NCBI RefSeq assembly: GCF_000730165.1
Contig: NZ_CP022110.1
Coordinates: forward strand, 1,371,501 to 1,435,500
DNA from: Nitrospirillum viridazoti CBAmc
GTDB lineage: Bacteria; Pseudomonadota; Alphaproteobacteria; Azospirillales; Azospirillaceae
Length of the DNA stretch: 64,000 bases
Direction of reading: 5' to 3'
The position numbers and the translations under genes are program-made. Below, one piece after another: positions 26,112 to 35,626 of the stretch. Within the stretch, counting starts at the first letter, position 1. The number at the start of each line of letters is the position of its first letter. The notes under the pieces were generated by a model. That model saw only the letters and a list, made by a program, of their open reading frames with translations. It was not told the DNA's origin and made no database searches.

Positions 26112-28643
26112 TCAACGGCGGAGGTGATCGGCCCAAAGGGGCTTCACCACCTCCAGGGTCAGCACCATGACGACGGCGGCGGCGAAGGCCACGGCCAGGT
26201 CGTCGGCATGCAGGGGCCCGAAGGCGAACAGGGCGACCGCGGGCGGCCAGGCGAGGGTGGCCGCCATGACCGCGCCCATGACCGCCAGCACCGTCCATAG
26301 CGCGGTGTTGGGCCGCAGCAGCGCCGTCAGGGGTGAGGCCGCGAAGGAGCGGTTGACCAGCACCAGACCGAAATTGACCAGCATGAGGGCGACGAAGGCC
26401 AGCGCGCGGGCCTGGTCGGCCGGCATGCCGCCGTTCAACGCGGCCATGAACAGCACCGCCACGACGGCGAAGGCGACGAAGCCTTGGGCCAGGCTCCACA
26501 ACACCAGCGCGCGGGAAAACAGGGTGCTGCCCGGCGGGCGGGGTGGCCGGCGCATGATGTCCGCCTCCGACCGTTCCGCTTCGAAGACGATGGAGCAGAC
26601 GGGGTCGATCACCATTTCCAGGAAGGCGATGTGCACGGGGGTCAGCAGCAGCGGCAGGTCCAGCGCCAGCGGCAGCAGCGCCAGGCCGGCAATGGGCACA
26701 TGGACCGCCAGGATGTACCCCATGGCCTTGCGCAGATTGTCATAGATGCGCCGTCCCAGCCGGATGGTGTGGACGATGGACCCGAAGTCGTCGTCCAACA
26801 GCACCAGGGACGCCGCCTCGCGCGCGACGTCCGTGCCACGGCCGCCCATGGCGATGCCGATGTCCGCCGCCTTCAGCGACGGCGCGTCGTTCACGCCGTC
26901 CCCGGTCATGGCCACGATTTGGCCGTCCGCCTGCAGCGCCTTCACGATCGCCAGCTTGTGCGCGGGACGGGTGCGGGCGAACAGGGCGGCCCCCCGGACG
27001 CGGGCCGCCTGTTCCTGGGGCGGCAGGCCATCCAGTTCCGCCCCGGTGACCAGGGGGCCGTCGGGTAGGCCGGCCTGGACGGCGATGGCGCGGGCGGTGA
27101 TGGGGTAATCCCCCGTGATCATCACCACGCGGACGCCCGCCGACAGGCAATCCCGCACCGCCGCCGGCACCTCCGCCCGCAGCGGGTCGCTGAAGCCCAC
27201 CAGGCCCAGCAGGTGGCAAGGATAGTCGCGGCGGTCGGCGGGCAGCGGGCCCTGCGCCTCGCCGCCGGCGACGGCCAGCACGCGCATGCCGTCGCCGGCC
27301 AGGCCGTCCACGGCGCGCAGCATCGCCGCATGCGCCTGCCGGTCCAGCCGGCATAGCGCCGCCACCGCCTCCGGCGCGCCCTTGGCCGCCACGATGGCTC
27401 CGCCCTGCGGCGGCTGCCAGACCTGGGTCACCGCCGGCAGGCCCGGCTCCAGTCCATGTTCCCGCGCCAGGACCCAGGAGGGCTCCGGCGGATGCAGGCC
27501 CAGGCGCTGACCCAGGTCGTGGAAGGCGCGCTCCATGGGGTCGAACGGGGTGGGGGCGCTGGCCAGGATGCCATGCCACACCAGCGTGCGAATGGCGGCG
27601 GCCTCTGTATCACCGGGCGTCAGGCGTCGCGTCAGGTCGCCGGCGTCCCGTATCTCGGCAATGGCCATGCGGTTCTGCGTCAGGGTTCCGGTCTTGTCCG
27701 TGCACAGCACCGTGGCGGCGCCCAGTGCCTCGATCGCCGCGGCGCGGCGGGTCAGGACCCGCGCCCGCGACAGGCGCCACGCCCCCATGACCATGAACAC
27801 GGTCAGCACCAGGGGGAACTCCTCCGGGATCATCGACATGGTCACGGCCAATCCGGCGAGCGCGCCTTGCAGCCAGCTTCCCCGCGCCAGGCCGTAAAGC
27901 ACCATGACCAGGACGCTGACGGCCAGTCCGGCCACGGCCACGCCGCGGACCAGGCGGCGCGTCTGCTGGTTCAGCCGGGTGGGCTCCGGATGGATTCCCC
28001 CAAGGGCCAGCCCGATCTTGCCGATTTCACTGTGACGGCCCGTGGCGATGGTGGCGCCGCAACCGCGGCCGCGCACCACCAGGGTGCCGGAAAAGGCCAG
28101 GGGCAGGTCGTCGCCCCCTGGGGCGGCGGCACCGTCGTCCGGGCCGCCGGGGCGTTTGCGCACCGGCGCGGATTCCCCGGTCAGCAGGGATTCGTCCACC
28201 TCCAGATCCTGGGTGGACAGGAGGTGGATGTCGGCCGGCACCCGGTCGCCTTCCTCCAGGAACACGATGTCGCCGGGCACCACCTCCCGTCCCGGAATGC
28301 GGACGCGCGCGCCATCGCGCAGCACCTGGGCCCGGGGGCTGGTCAGGGTGCGCAGCGTGTCCAGCACCCGCTCGCTCCGGCTTTCCTGGGCGGCGGCGAT
28401 GCCCACCGACGCGGTGGCGAAGGCCAGCAGCATCAGGCCTTCGCGCAGGTCGCCCAGCACCAGATAGATAAGGGCGCTGGCCACCAACAGGCCGAACATG
28501 GGTTCGGCCAGGATACCCAGCAGGATACGGAGGAAGGGGCGCCTGTCCGGCCGGGGCAGTTCGTTGTAGCCCTCGGCCACCAGCCGCCGTGCCGCTTCCG
28601 TGGCGGACAATCCGGCGGTCGGAACTGGGTCGCGCGGCATCAT
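26112..28643 (-). CDS. cation-transporting P-type ATPase
   Basis: The 843-residue protein shows the full P2-type layout: actuator loop DESLLTGESAPV, membrane motif PEEFPLVLT, phosphorylation site CTDKTGTLTQN, nucleotide domain, and hinge MTGDGVNDAPSLKAADIGIAMG, with about ten membrane helices. Helix 6 reads FLEMVIDPVCS, unlike the NxxxD of Ca2+ pumps or the CPx of copper pumps. The ion is uncertain; relatives are annotated as calcium or general cation pumps. Co-transcription with cytochrome b561 and the FNR-type promoter suggest a role in micro-oxic growth. Confidence 0.92.
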   Translation of the reverse strand: MMPRDPVPTAGLSATEAARRLVAEGYNELPRPDRRPFLRILLGILAEPMFGLLVASALIYLVLGDLREGLMLLAFATASVGIAAAQESRSERVLDTLRTLTSPRAQVLRDGARVRIPGREVVPGDIVFLEEGDRVPADIHLLSTQDLEVDESLLTGESAPVRKRPGGPDDGAAAPGGDDLPLAFSGTLVVRGRGCGATIATGRHSEIGKIGLALGGIHPEPTRLNQQTRRLVRGVAVAGLAVSVLVMVLYGLARGSWLQGALAGLAVTMSMIPEEFPLVLTVFMVMGAWRLSRARVLTRRAAAIEALGAATVLCTDKTGTLTQNRMAIAEIRDAGDLTRRLTPGDTEAAAIRTLVWHGILASAPTPFDPMERAFHDLGQRLGLHPPEPSWVLAREHGLEPGLPAVTQVWQPPQGGAIVAAKGAPEAVAALCRLDRQAHAAMLRAVDGLAGDGMRVLAVAGGEAQGPLPADRRDYPCHLLGLVGFSDPLRAEVPAAVRDCLSAGVRVVMITGDYPITARAIAVQAGLPDGPLVTGAELDGLPPQEQAARVRGAALFARTRPAHKLAIVKALQADGQIVAMTGDGVNDAPSLKAADIGIAMGGRGTDVAREAASLVLLDDDFGSIVHTIRLGRRIYDNLRKAMGYILAVHVPIAGLALLPLALDLPLLLTPVHIAFLEMVIDPVCSIVFEAERSEADIMRRPPRPPGSTLFSRALVLWSLAQGFVAFAVVAVLFMAALNGGMPADQARALAFVALMLVNFGLVLVNRSFAASPLTALLRPNTALWTVLAVMGAVMAATLAWPPAVALFAFGPLHADDLAVAFAAAVVMVLTLEVVKPLWADHLRR

Positions 28644-28679
28644 GGCACCCGGGGGCGGATACGGTGTTCAGGCGAACGC

Positions 28680-28720
28680 AGTGTACCCGGGGTAGGTGCG
28701 GCGGCTTTGATACAGATCAG
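28680..28720 (-). promoter_or_regulatory. FNR-type box and class II promoter for the ATPase-b561 operon
   Basis: TTGAT-ACAG-ATCAG (28707-28720) matches nine of ten positions of the FNR/ANR consensus TTGAT-N4-ATCAA. On the minus strand a -10 like TACACT (28680-28685) lies downstream. With transcription starting near 28673, the box is centred at about -41.5, the standard class II activator position, and the ATPase ATG is about 30 bases further. This supports oxygen-responsive activation. Confidence 0.6.
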
Positions 28721-28799
28721 ACGACATCTCCCGGCGTCGGCCCGGGACACGCCCCCGACGCTTGCCATCCGCGGCCATGCCCGCGCCTCTTTGCCGCGT

Positions 28800-28827
28800 G
28801 GCCATCCGGGGCGTGGCCTTTTCTTTT
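28800..28827 (+). terminator. terminator-like hairpin with T-tract
   Basis: GGCCA (28800-28804) pairs with TGGCC (28814-28818) and TTTTCTTTT follows. No plus-strand gene lies upstream within 3 kb except rpsD, so what it terminates is unclear; it may attenuate transcripts entering the VOC gene. Confidence 0.4.
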
Positions 28828-28893
28828 GGTTGTGGCAATGCGATGCTGCGCCATCACACCAGCAGAGGCCGGCAGGGCCAGCGGGGGAGCGGC

Positions 28894-29283
28894 ATGGAAC
28901 GGGTCACGGGCATTGGCGGCGTCTTCATGAAGGCGCGGGATGTGAAGGCGTTGAGCGCCTGGTACCGTGACGCCCTGGGTGTCCCGCTCAGCCCGTATTT
29001 CGCCGGCGCCAAATTCAGCTGGCCTGAGGGACAGCGCCCCGACCGGCCGGGCACCACCGCGTGGAGCCTGTTCCCTGAGGACAGCACTTACTTCGCCCCG
29101 TCTACGGCGCCCTTCATGATCAATTTCCGGGTGGACAACCTGGATGCCATGCTGGCGCAACTGCGGGCCTTCGGCGCCGCCGTGGACGAGCGGGTGGAGC
29201 AGAGTGAATTCGGCCGCTTCGGCTGGGTCATGGATCCGGAAGGCAACCGGGTCGAGCTGTGGGAACCGCCCCCCGGCAAGTAA
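28894..29283 (+). CDS. VOC-superfamily (glyoxalase-like) protein
   Basis: The 129-residue single-domain protein has the paired beta-alpha-beta-beta-beta modules of the vicinal oxygen chelate fold: GGVFMKARDVKALSAWYRDALGV at the start, NFRVDNLDAMLAQLRAFGA in the second half, and FGWVMDPEGNRVELWEP at the end with the C-terminal metal-binding Glu. Substrate unknown; such proteins include glyoxalases, dioxygenases and antibiotic-binding proteins. GGGGGAGCGGC precedes the ATG at 28894. It stands alone, divergent from the ATPase operon. Confidence 0.85.
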   Translation: MERVTGIGGVFMKARDVKALSAWYRDALGVPLSPYFAGAKFSWPEGQRPDRPGTTAWSLFPEDSTYFAPSTAPFMINFRVDNLDAMLAQLRAFGAAVDERVEQSEFGRFGWVMDPEGNRVELWEPPPGK

Positions 29284-29755
29284 TCCTGCGTTCCGTTAAC
29301 TCCGCGCTCCGTCTGCCCGCTGGCGGACCTCGTGTGCCTGTCGGCAGCCCGGCCCTGCGTCTGCGGGATGCCTGGGCGGAAGTTCCCTGCCTGCCAATAT
29401 CCTATCCAAAAAAATGAAACATGCCCGCTTGGCGCAGGGGATGTTTGCACGCCTGGGTGGAGAATGTGGCGGAGTTCAGGCTAAGGCCTAGGCCGAATTA
29501 AATAATTTTTGCAAATATGAATGATTTTATTGAGCGCGACCTATTACGATGGTCATGTATCAGGTATATCTAATGGATGTCTCGGTAACGGGTCTACTAG
29601 ACGGAAGAATCCGTTTCTAGAGCATAAATGAAGCAGGATTTTTAATCTCCCTGCGTAACAGGAAAGTCACGGAGAGAACCTGTGACTTGTGGACGCATCC
29701 CAGCCTGGATTGATCCGGAGAAGGTTGCCGTTCGCCCAATCACTGTAATGGGGAT
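29284..29755. other. intergenic region with two hairpins
   Basis: This region is about 470 bases with no supported gene. It turns AT-rich after 29490. Two inverted repeats stand out: an imperfect one at 29597-29620 (CTAGA...TCTAG) and a perfect 7-base stem AAGTCAC/GTGACTT at 29664-29688. Both lie upstream of the sulfotransferase and may be its leader or operator. Confidence 0.4.
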
Positions 29756-30778
29756 TTGGTCTTGTCGAACGCCTATGCCAAGAATTGGGACAGTCAAAGT
29801 CGCGCCGGTACCCCGGCGTCCCGCCCCGCGCGGACCGTCCATAGCCAGGGCGGCACGATAGAACGGCTGCGGCGGCGCTTCGCCGATTTGCCGGCACCGG
29901 TGATCGTCTATAACAAGTCGCATTCCGGCAGCCGGCTGCTGGCCCAGATGCTGGACGACCAGGGCGTGTTCATCGGCGGCAAACTGAACGAGTCCAACGA
30001 CGCCATGGCCATCCTGCCCCTGGTCGAACGGCTGGTGGAGGACTACTACCCCGATTACCACGCGCTTTGGGACCGGGAGTGGCCCACCGACCTTGAGGCC
30101 CTGTTCGTCACCGCGATGATGGAGCATCTGGCGGGCTATGACGGGCATTCGCCCTGGGGCTGGAAGCTGTGCGAGACGACCTACATCGTTCCCATCATCG
30201 CCGCCGTCTTCCCCGAGGCGCGTTTCATCCACCTGCTGCGCGACGGGCTGGATGTGGCCTTCAGCGACCATGTGCCGCCCCAGGCCCGCTTCTGGCGCAA
30301 GGTTTATTTCAATAATGGCGACATCCAGGGCTGGCGCGGCCTGTCCATGACCAACCGCGCCTACGTCCGCCGGCCGCACGTCTACAACGCCCTGCACTGG
30401 ATGAATTCGGTGGAGGTGGGGCGTACCTACGGCGCCATGCTGCAGGAACGTTACCTGGAGGTGCGGTACGAGGATTTGTGCCAGGACTTCATCCCCACCT
30501 CCCACCGTATCCTGGCCTTCATGGGGCAGGTGGCAGACGAGGCCGCGCTGATGAGGCGGTCCGCTTCCGTGCGCAAGGGCGCCATCGGCAAGCATCATCG
30601 CCACCGCCGGCAGCGGCGCCAGGTGGTTCGCCTGATCGAGCCCACGCTGTTGTCCCTGGGATATCTGGAGGCGCCTAGCCAGCCCACGCTGTTGTGGCGC
30701 CTGCGGGAGCGCTGGTACAGCGTGCTGCGCGAGGCGGGCAAGGGCTGGAGCCGGCTGCGGGGGCGCCGCCACGGGTAG
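29756..30778 (+). CDS. sulfotransferase-family protein
   Basis: The protein of about 340 residues has a PAPS-dependent sulfotransferase layout. The 5'-phosphosulfate loop is NKSHSGSRLLAQML, near residues 52-66; the 3'-phosphate-binding segment is FIHLLRDGLDVAFS, and LEVRYEDLCQDF follows. The C-terminal 60 residues are strongly basic (KHHRHRRQRRQ). It has no signal peptide, so it acts in the cytoplasm on an unknown acceptor, probably a lipid or saccharide. The start is unclear: TTG at 29756 or TTG at 29762, as no ATG precedes the conserved loop. Confidence 0.8.
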   Translation: MVLSNAYAKNWDSQSRAGTPASRPARTVHSQGGTIERLRRRFADLPAPVIVYNKSHSGSRLLAQMLDDQGVFIGGKLNESNDAMAILPLVERLVEDYYPDYHALWDREWPTDLEALFVTAMMEHLAGYDGHSPWGWKLCETTYIVPIIAAVFPEARFIHLLRDGLDVAFSDHVPPQARFWRKVYFNNGDIQGWRGLSMTNRAYVRRPHVYNALHWMNSVEVGRTYGAMLQERYLEVRYEDLCQDFIPTSHRILAFMGQVADEAALMRRSASVRKGAIGKHHRHRRQRRQVVRLIEPTLLSLGYLEAPSQPTLLWRLRERWYSVLREAGKGWSRLRGRRHG

Positions 30779-30805
30779 GATGGCCCCGGTAGGACGGCAG
30801 GGGGG

Positions 30806-31096
30806 TCAGCTGGCGGCCTTGCTCAGGCGTCGGCGGTTGGCGCGCACCTTGCGGCGGTAATGGGCCAGCACCTTGGCGGCGGCGCCGTCGGCGCTGGTGC
30901 CCAGGCCGCCGGTCAGCGCCCGCATCTGCAGGTCCAAGCCGGCGGCGATCTTCTCGCTCACCATCCGCTGCGCCTCCGTCTGCGCGGCGGCTCCGCCGGC
31001 CGCCAGCTTCATGGTGCGCAGGGTGATGACCTGCAAGGCTTCCATGCCCAGCAGCCAACTGTCGAAGCCATTGCGCATCCAGGCGTTCTTCGCCAT
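30806..31096 (-). CDS. small helical hypothetical protein (phasin-like)
   Basis: The 96-residue protein is predicted all-helical, with MAKNAWMRNGFDSWLLGMEALQVITLRTMKLAAG at the start and a basic tail (HYRRKVRANRRRLSKAA). The run of amphipathic helix with Met/Leu/Ala resembles phasins and similar alphaproteobacterial proteins, but it is shorter than most. The ATG at 31096 is chosen because upstream sequence in the frame is not protein-like. It converges with the sulfotransferase gene. Confidence 0.55.
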   Translation of the reverse strand: MAKNAWMRNGFDSWLLGMEALQVITLRTMKLAAGGAAAQTEAQRMVSEKIAAGLDLQMRALTGGLGTSADGAAAKVLAHYRRKVRANRRRLSKAAS

Positions 31097-31285
31097 CGGT
31101 GTCTCCGCGATCGGGGGCAAGCCCGACTTAAACGGGGCGCGGCCCGTCTTTGTTCCGACACTCCCATTACCGTCACCTGGAACAAAATCCGGTTCCTCGG
31201 GGTTCTTGTCGGCGTTGGCCCAGTCTCGTGGGGCCGCTCTCAAGAATTGAGAGATCGAGAACCGAGAAACAAGGAGATCGCGGCG

Positions 31286-31360
31286 ATGCGATATGGGCTG
31301 TTATGGCTGCTGGGGGTGCCGTTACCCGTCCTGATCATCATCTATCTGATGTTTCATTAA
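31286..31360 (+). CDS. 24-residue single-helix membrane miniprotein
   Basis: An ATG at 31286 with a strong AAGGAG site nine bases upstream opens a 24-codon frame ending in TAA. The peptide is one membrane helix (LLWLLGVPLPVLIIIYLMF) with a charged start and His end. The good ribosome-binding site and the glycine/proline pattern in the middle favour a real gene over chance. Function unknown. It faces grxD, with the grxD terminator between them. Confidence 0.5.
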   Translation: MRYGLLWLLGVPLPVLIIIYLMFH

Positions 31361-31430
31361 GGGACGGTGAAGGGACGGTGCGCCGCGACCGCGTCAGGCG
31401 GCATCCCAGCGAGCTGAAAGCACAAAGCGA

Positions 31431-31463
31431 AAGGGCCGCGCCCGGCATCCCGGGGCGGCCCTT
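31431..31463 (-). terminator. grxD terminator
   Basis: AAGGGCCGC (31431-31439) pairs perfectly with GCGGCCCTT (31455-31463), and an inner CCCGG/CCGGG stem extends the hairpin. On the minus strand it is followed by TTTCGCTTTG. It closes the purQ-purL-bolA-grxD cluster. Confidence 0.7.
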
Positions 31464-31486
31464 CGTCAATTCTCAGCCCTGGGTGA

Positions 31487-31825
31487 TCAGGCGGCGGCCT
31501 GGGCGGCGACGCCCTTCTCGGCCAGCAGCTGCACCAGCTCACCCGACTCATACATGTCGCGGATGATGTCGCAACCGCCCACGAACTCACCCTTCACATA
31601 CAGCTGCGGGATGGTGGGCCAGTTGGTGAATTCCTTGATGCCCTGGCGCAGGGCCGGGTCGACCAGGATGTCGATGCCCTTGAACTTCACGCCCAGGTGG
31701 CTCAGCACCTGCACGACGGCGGCGGAGAAGCCGCACTGCGGGAAAACGGGGGTGCCCTTCATGTAGAGCACGACGTCGTTTTCGGTGATGTCGCGGCGGA
31801 TGCGCTCTTCGACGGTCTTGTCCAT
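31487..31825 (-). CDS. grxD: monothiol glutaredoxin, Grx4 type
   Basis: The 112-residue protein has the CGFS active site (FPQCGFSAAVVQVL), the cis-Pro TIPQLYVKGEFVGGCDI and the glutathione-binding TNWPTIPQLY. These define the monothiol glutaredoxins that carry and deliver [2Fe-2S] clusters, commonly as a complex with BolA proteins. The BolA gene lies just upstream on the same strand, a classic pairing. The ATG at 31825 gives the normal family length; a further 13 residues upstream are not conserved-looking. Confidence 0.95.
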   Translation of the reverse strand: MDKTVEERIRRDITENDVVLYMKGTPVFPQCGFSAAVVQVLSHLGVKFKGIDILVDPALRQGIKEFTNWPTIPQLYVKGEFVGGCDIIRDMYESGELVQLLAEKGVAAQAAA

Positions 31826-32043
31826 GTACGATCGATCCTCTGGTGCCGGGGCCGCCTTCCTCACGCGGGGAAGACGGTCGGCGGTCTAACCAAGCCGGCC
31901 AAACGGGGCCGGTGTCGCTGGCGACCATGATACCGCTGGCGGCGGCTTGGTTCACCCAACAACGTGTACCCGTCATAAATGAGCGCGCGCCGGGCGTCTG
32001 TCCAGAGGGAATAGCCGGCGCATCGCCCCGCGATGTTCGCGGA

Positions 32044-32280
32044 TCAGTCTTGCGTGGCCGCCGTGGTCAGGGCCAGGGCGTGCAGTTCATTGCCCATGCG
32101 GCCGCCCAGGGCCGCGTAGACCATCTGGTGCTGCGCCACCCGGCTCTTGCCCTTGAAGGCCGCCGCGGTGACGTAGGCGGCGTAATGGTCGCCGTCGCCC
32201 CGCAGATCCTCGATACGCACCTCGGCGCCCGGAATGCCTTCCCGGATCAGGCGCTCGATTTCAGAGGCGTCCATGGCCAT
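32044..32280 (-). CDS. BolA-family protein (IbaG/BolA-like)
   Basis: The 78-residue protein has the BolA fold: EIERLIREGIPGAEVRIEDLRGDGDHYAAYVTAAAFKGKSRVAQHQMVYAALGGRMGNELHAL. The conserved His in QHQMVYAAL and the acidic loop are present. BolA proteins bind a shared Fe-S cluster with Grx4, encoded next. Start: ATG at 32280 or 32274. AGAAAGGAAAT precedes the start, just after a dispersed hairpin repeat that fills the gap to purL. Confidence 0.93.
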   Translation of the reverse strand: MAMDASEIERLIREGIPGAEVRIEDLRGDGDHYAAYVTAAAFKGKSRVAQHQMVYAALGGRMGNELHALALTTAATQD

Positions 32281-32296
32281 AAGTTATTTCCTTTCT

Positions 32297-32391
32297 ATGT
32301 TCCCTCAGGCGCCGGGCGGCCGCATCCGCGGCCTTGGCTTGTCCTCGCTGTGCCCTGCGGTGCTCGCTCCGGCGCCCGCAGTCGCGGGCTA
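32297..32391 (-). repeat. two-hairpin intercistronic repeat, copy A
   Basis: Read on the minus strand between purL and bolA: hairpin 1, GCCCGC-GACT-GCGGGC (32374-32389); 40 bases; hairpin 2, GGCCGC-GGAT-GCGGCC (32318-32333); then a short tail ending GAGGGAACAT (32297-32306). A second copy lies in front of dnaE2 with the same order, the same loops and the same ending. Confidence 0.75.
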
Positions 32392-32418
32392 CGCTGGCAT
32401 GAATAAGTCATGCCAGCG
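32392..32418. repeat. perfect 11-bp inverted repeat after purL
   Basis: CGCTGGCATGA (32392-32402) and TCATGCCAGCG (32408-32418) with a five-base loop, located 12 bases after the purL stop and directly adjoining repeat copy A. It is probably an mRNA hairpin; no T-tract follows, so termination is doubtful. Confidence 0.6.
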
Positions 32419-32429
32419 CTCCCGTCTGC

Positions 32430-34645
<2,216 letters not shown>

Positions 34646-34649
<4 letters not shown>

Positions 34650-35335
34650 GACAGGCTCTCCAGCAGGCTGGTAAACAGGGCGCGGCCATCGGTGTTGCCG
34701 TGCTGCGGGTCAAAGGCGCGTTCGGGGTGGGGCATCATGCCCAGGACGGTGCGCGTCTCGTTGAAGATGCCGGCGATGTTGTTGGTGGCGCCGTTGGGGT
34801 TGCCGGCCGCGTTCACCACGCCGGCGGCATCGGTGTAGCGGAAGGCCACGCGGCCCTCGCCTTCCAGGCGCTTCAGCGTCTCCTCATCCGCCACGTAGTT
34901 GCCCTCGCCATGGCCCACCGGAATGCCGATGTGCTGGCCCGGGGTGTAGTGGCGGGTGAAGGCGCTGTCGGTGTTCTCCACCTTCAGATCCACCGTCTTG
35001 CAGATGTACTTCAGCGACTGGTTGCGGATCAGCGCGCCGGGCAGCAGCCCCGCCTCCGTCAGGATCTGGAAGCCGTTGCAGACGCCGATAACCTTCACAC
35101 CCTGGGCGGCCCGTTCCTTCACCACCCGCATGACGGGGGAGTTGGCGGCCATGGCGCCGCAGCGCAGATAGTCGCCGTAGGAAAAGCCGCCGGGAACGGC
35201 GATGACGTCGACCTCGGGCAGGTCGGTGTCGCGGTGCCAGGCGTGGAAGGTCTTGTGGCCGGAAACCTGTTCCAGGGCCACGGCGATGTCCCGTTCACAG
35301 TTGGAACCGGGAAAGACGATGACGGCGGACTTCAT
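34646..35335 (-). CDS. purQ: phosphoribosylformylglycinamidine synthase subunit PurQ
   Basis: The 229-residue class I glutamine amidotransferase supplies ammonia to PurL. It starts [16 protein letters not shown], has the nucleophile Cys in [15 protein letters not shown] and the His/Glu pair in [11 protein letters not shown]. Length and motifs fit the small PurQ that works with PurS. No purS-like frame is present in the 290 bases upstream, which is unusual because purS normally precedes purQ in alphaproteobacteria. Confidence 0.96.
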
Positions 35336-35626
35336 GGGGGCCGCAAATCCGATCGTTGGAGGCCGGGGAAGGCGGGATGCCCACCGATCCTAAGCCGGCG
35401 CAACACCCGTCGTCTTGTGGGGCGGAAGCTAGCCGCGCCGCTGGTCGAATGCAAGGCGTGGGGGTGGGGGGCTACCCCGCGCGGATGTGGGGCGTGGCGA
35501 CCGCTAGGGATGGGGTGGCCATGCCCCGGCGTACCCTTTTGATGCACCTCATGGCCCCCAAGCCGACGCTGGTGCTCCGATGGTGCTGGCCGGGCTGCTG
35601 CGCCGGCCCCAACGGAGGACGACGCC

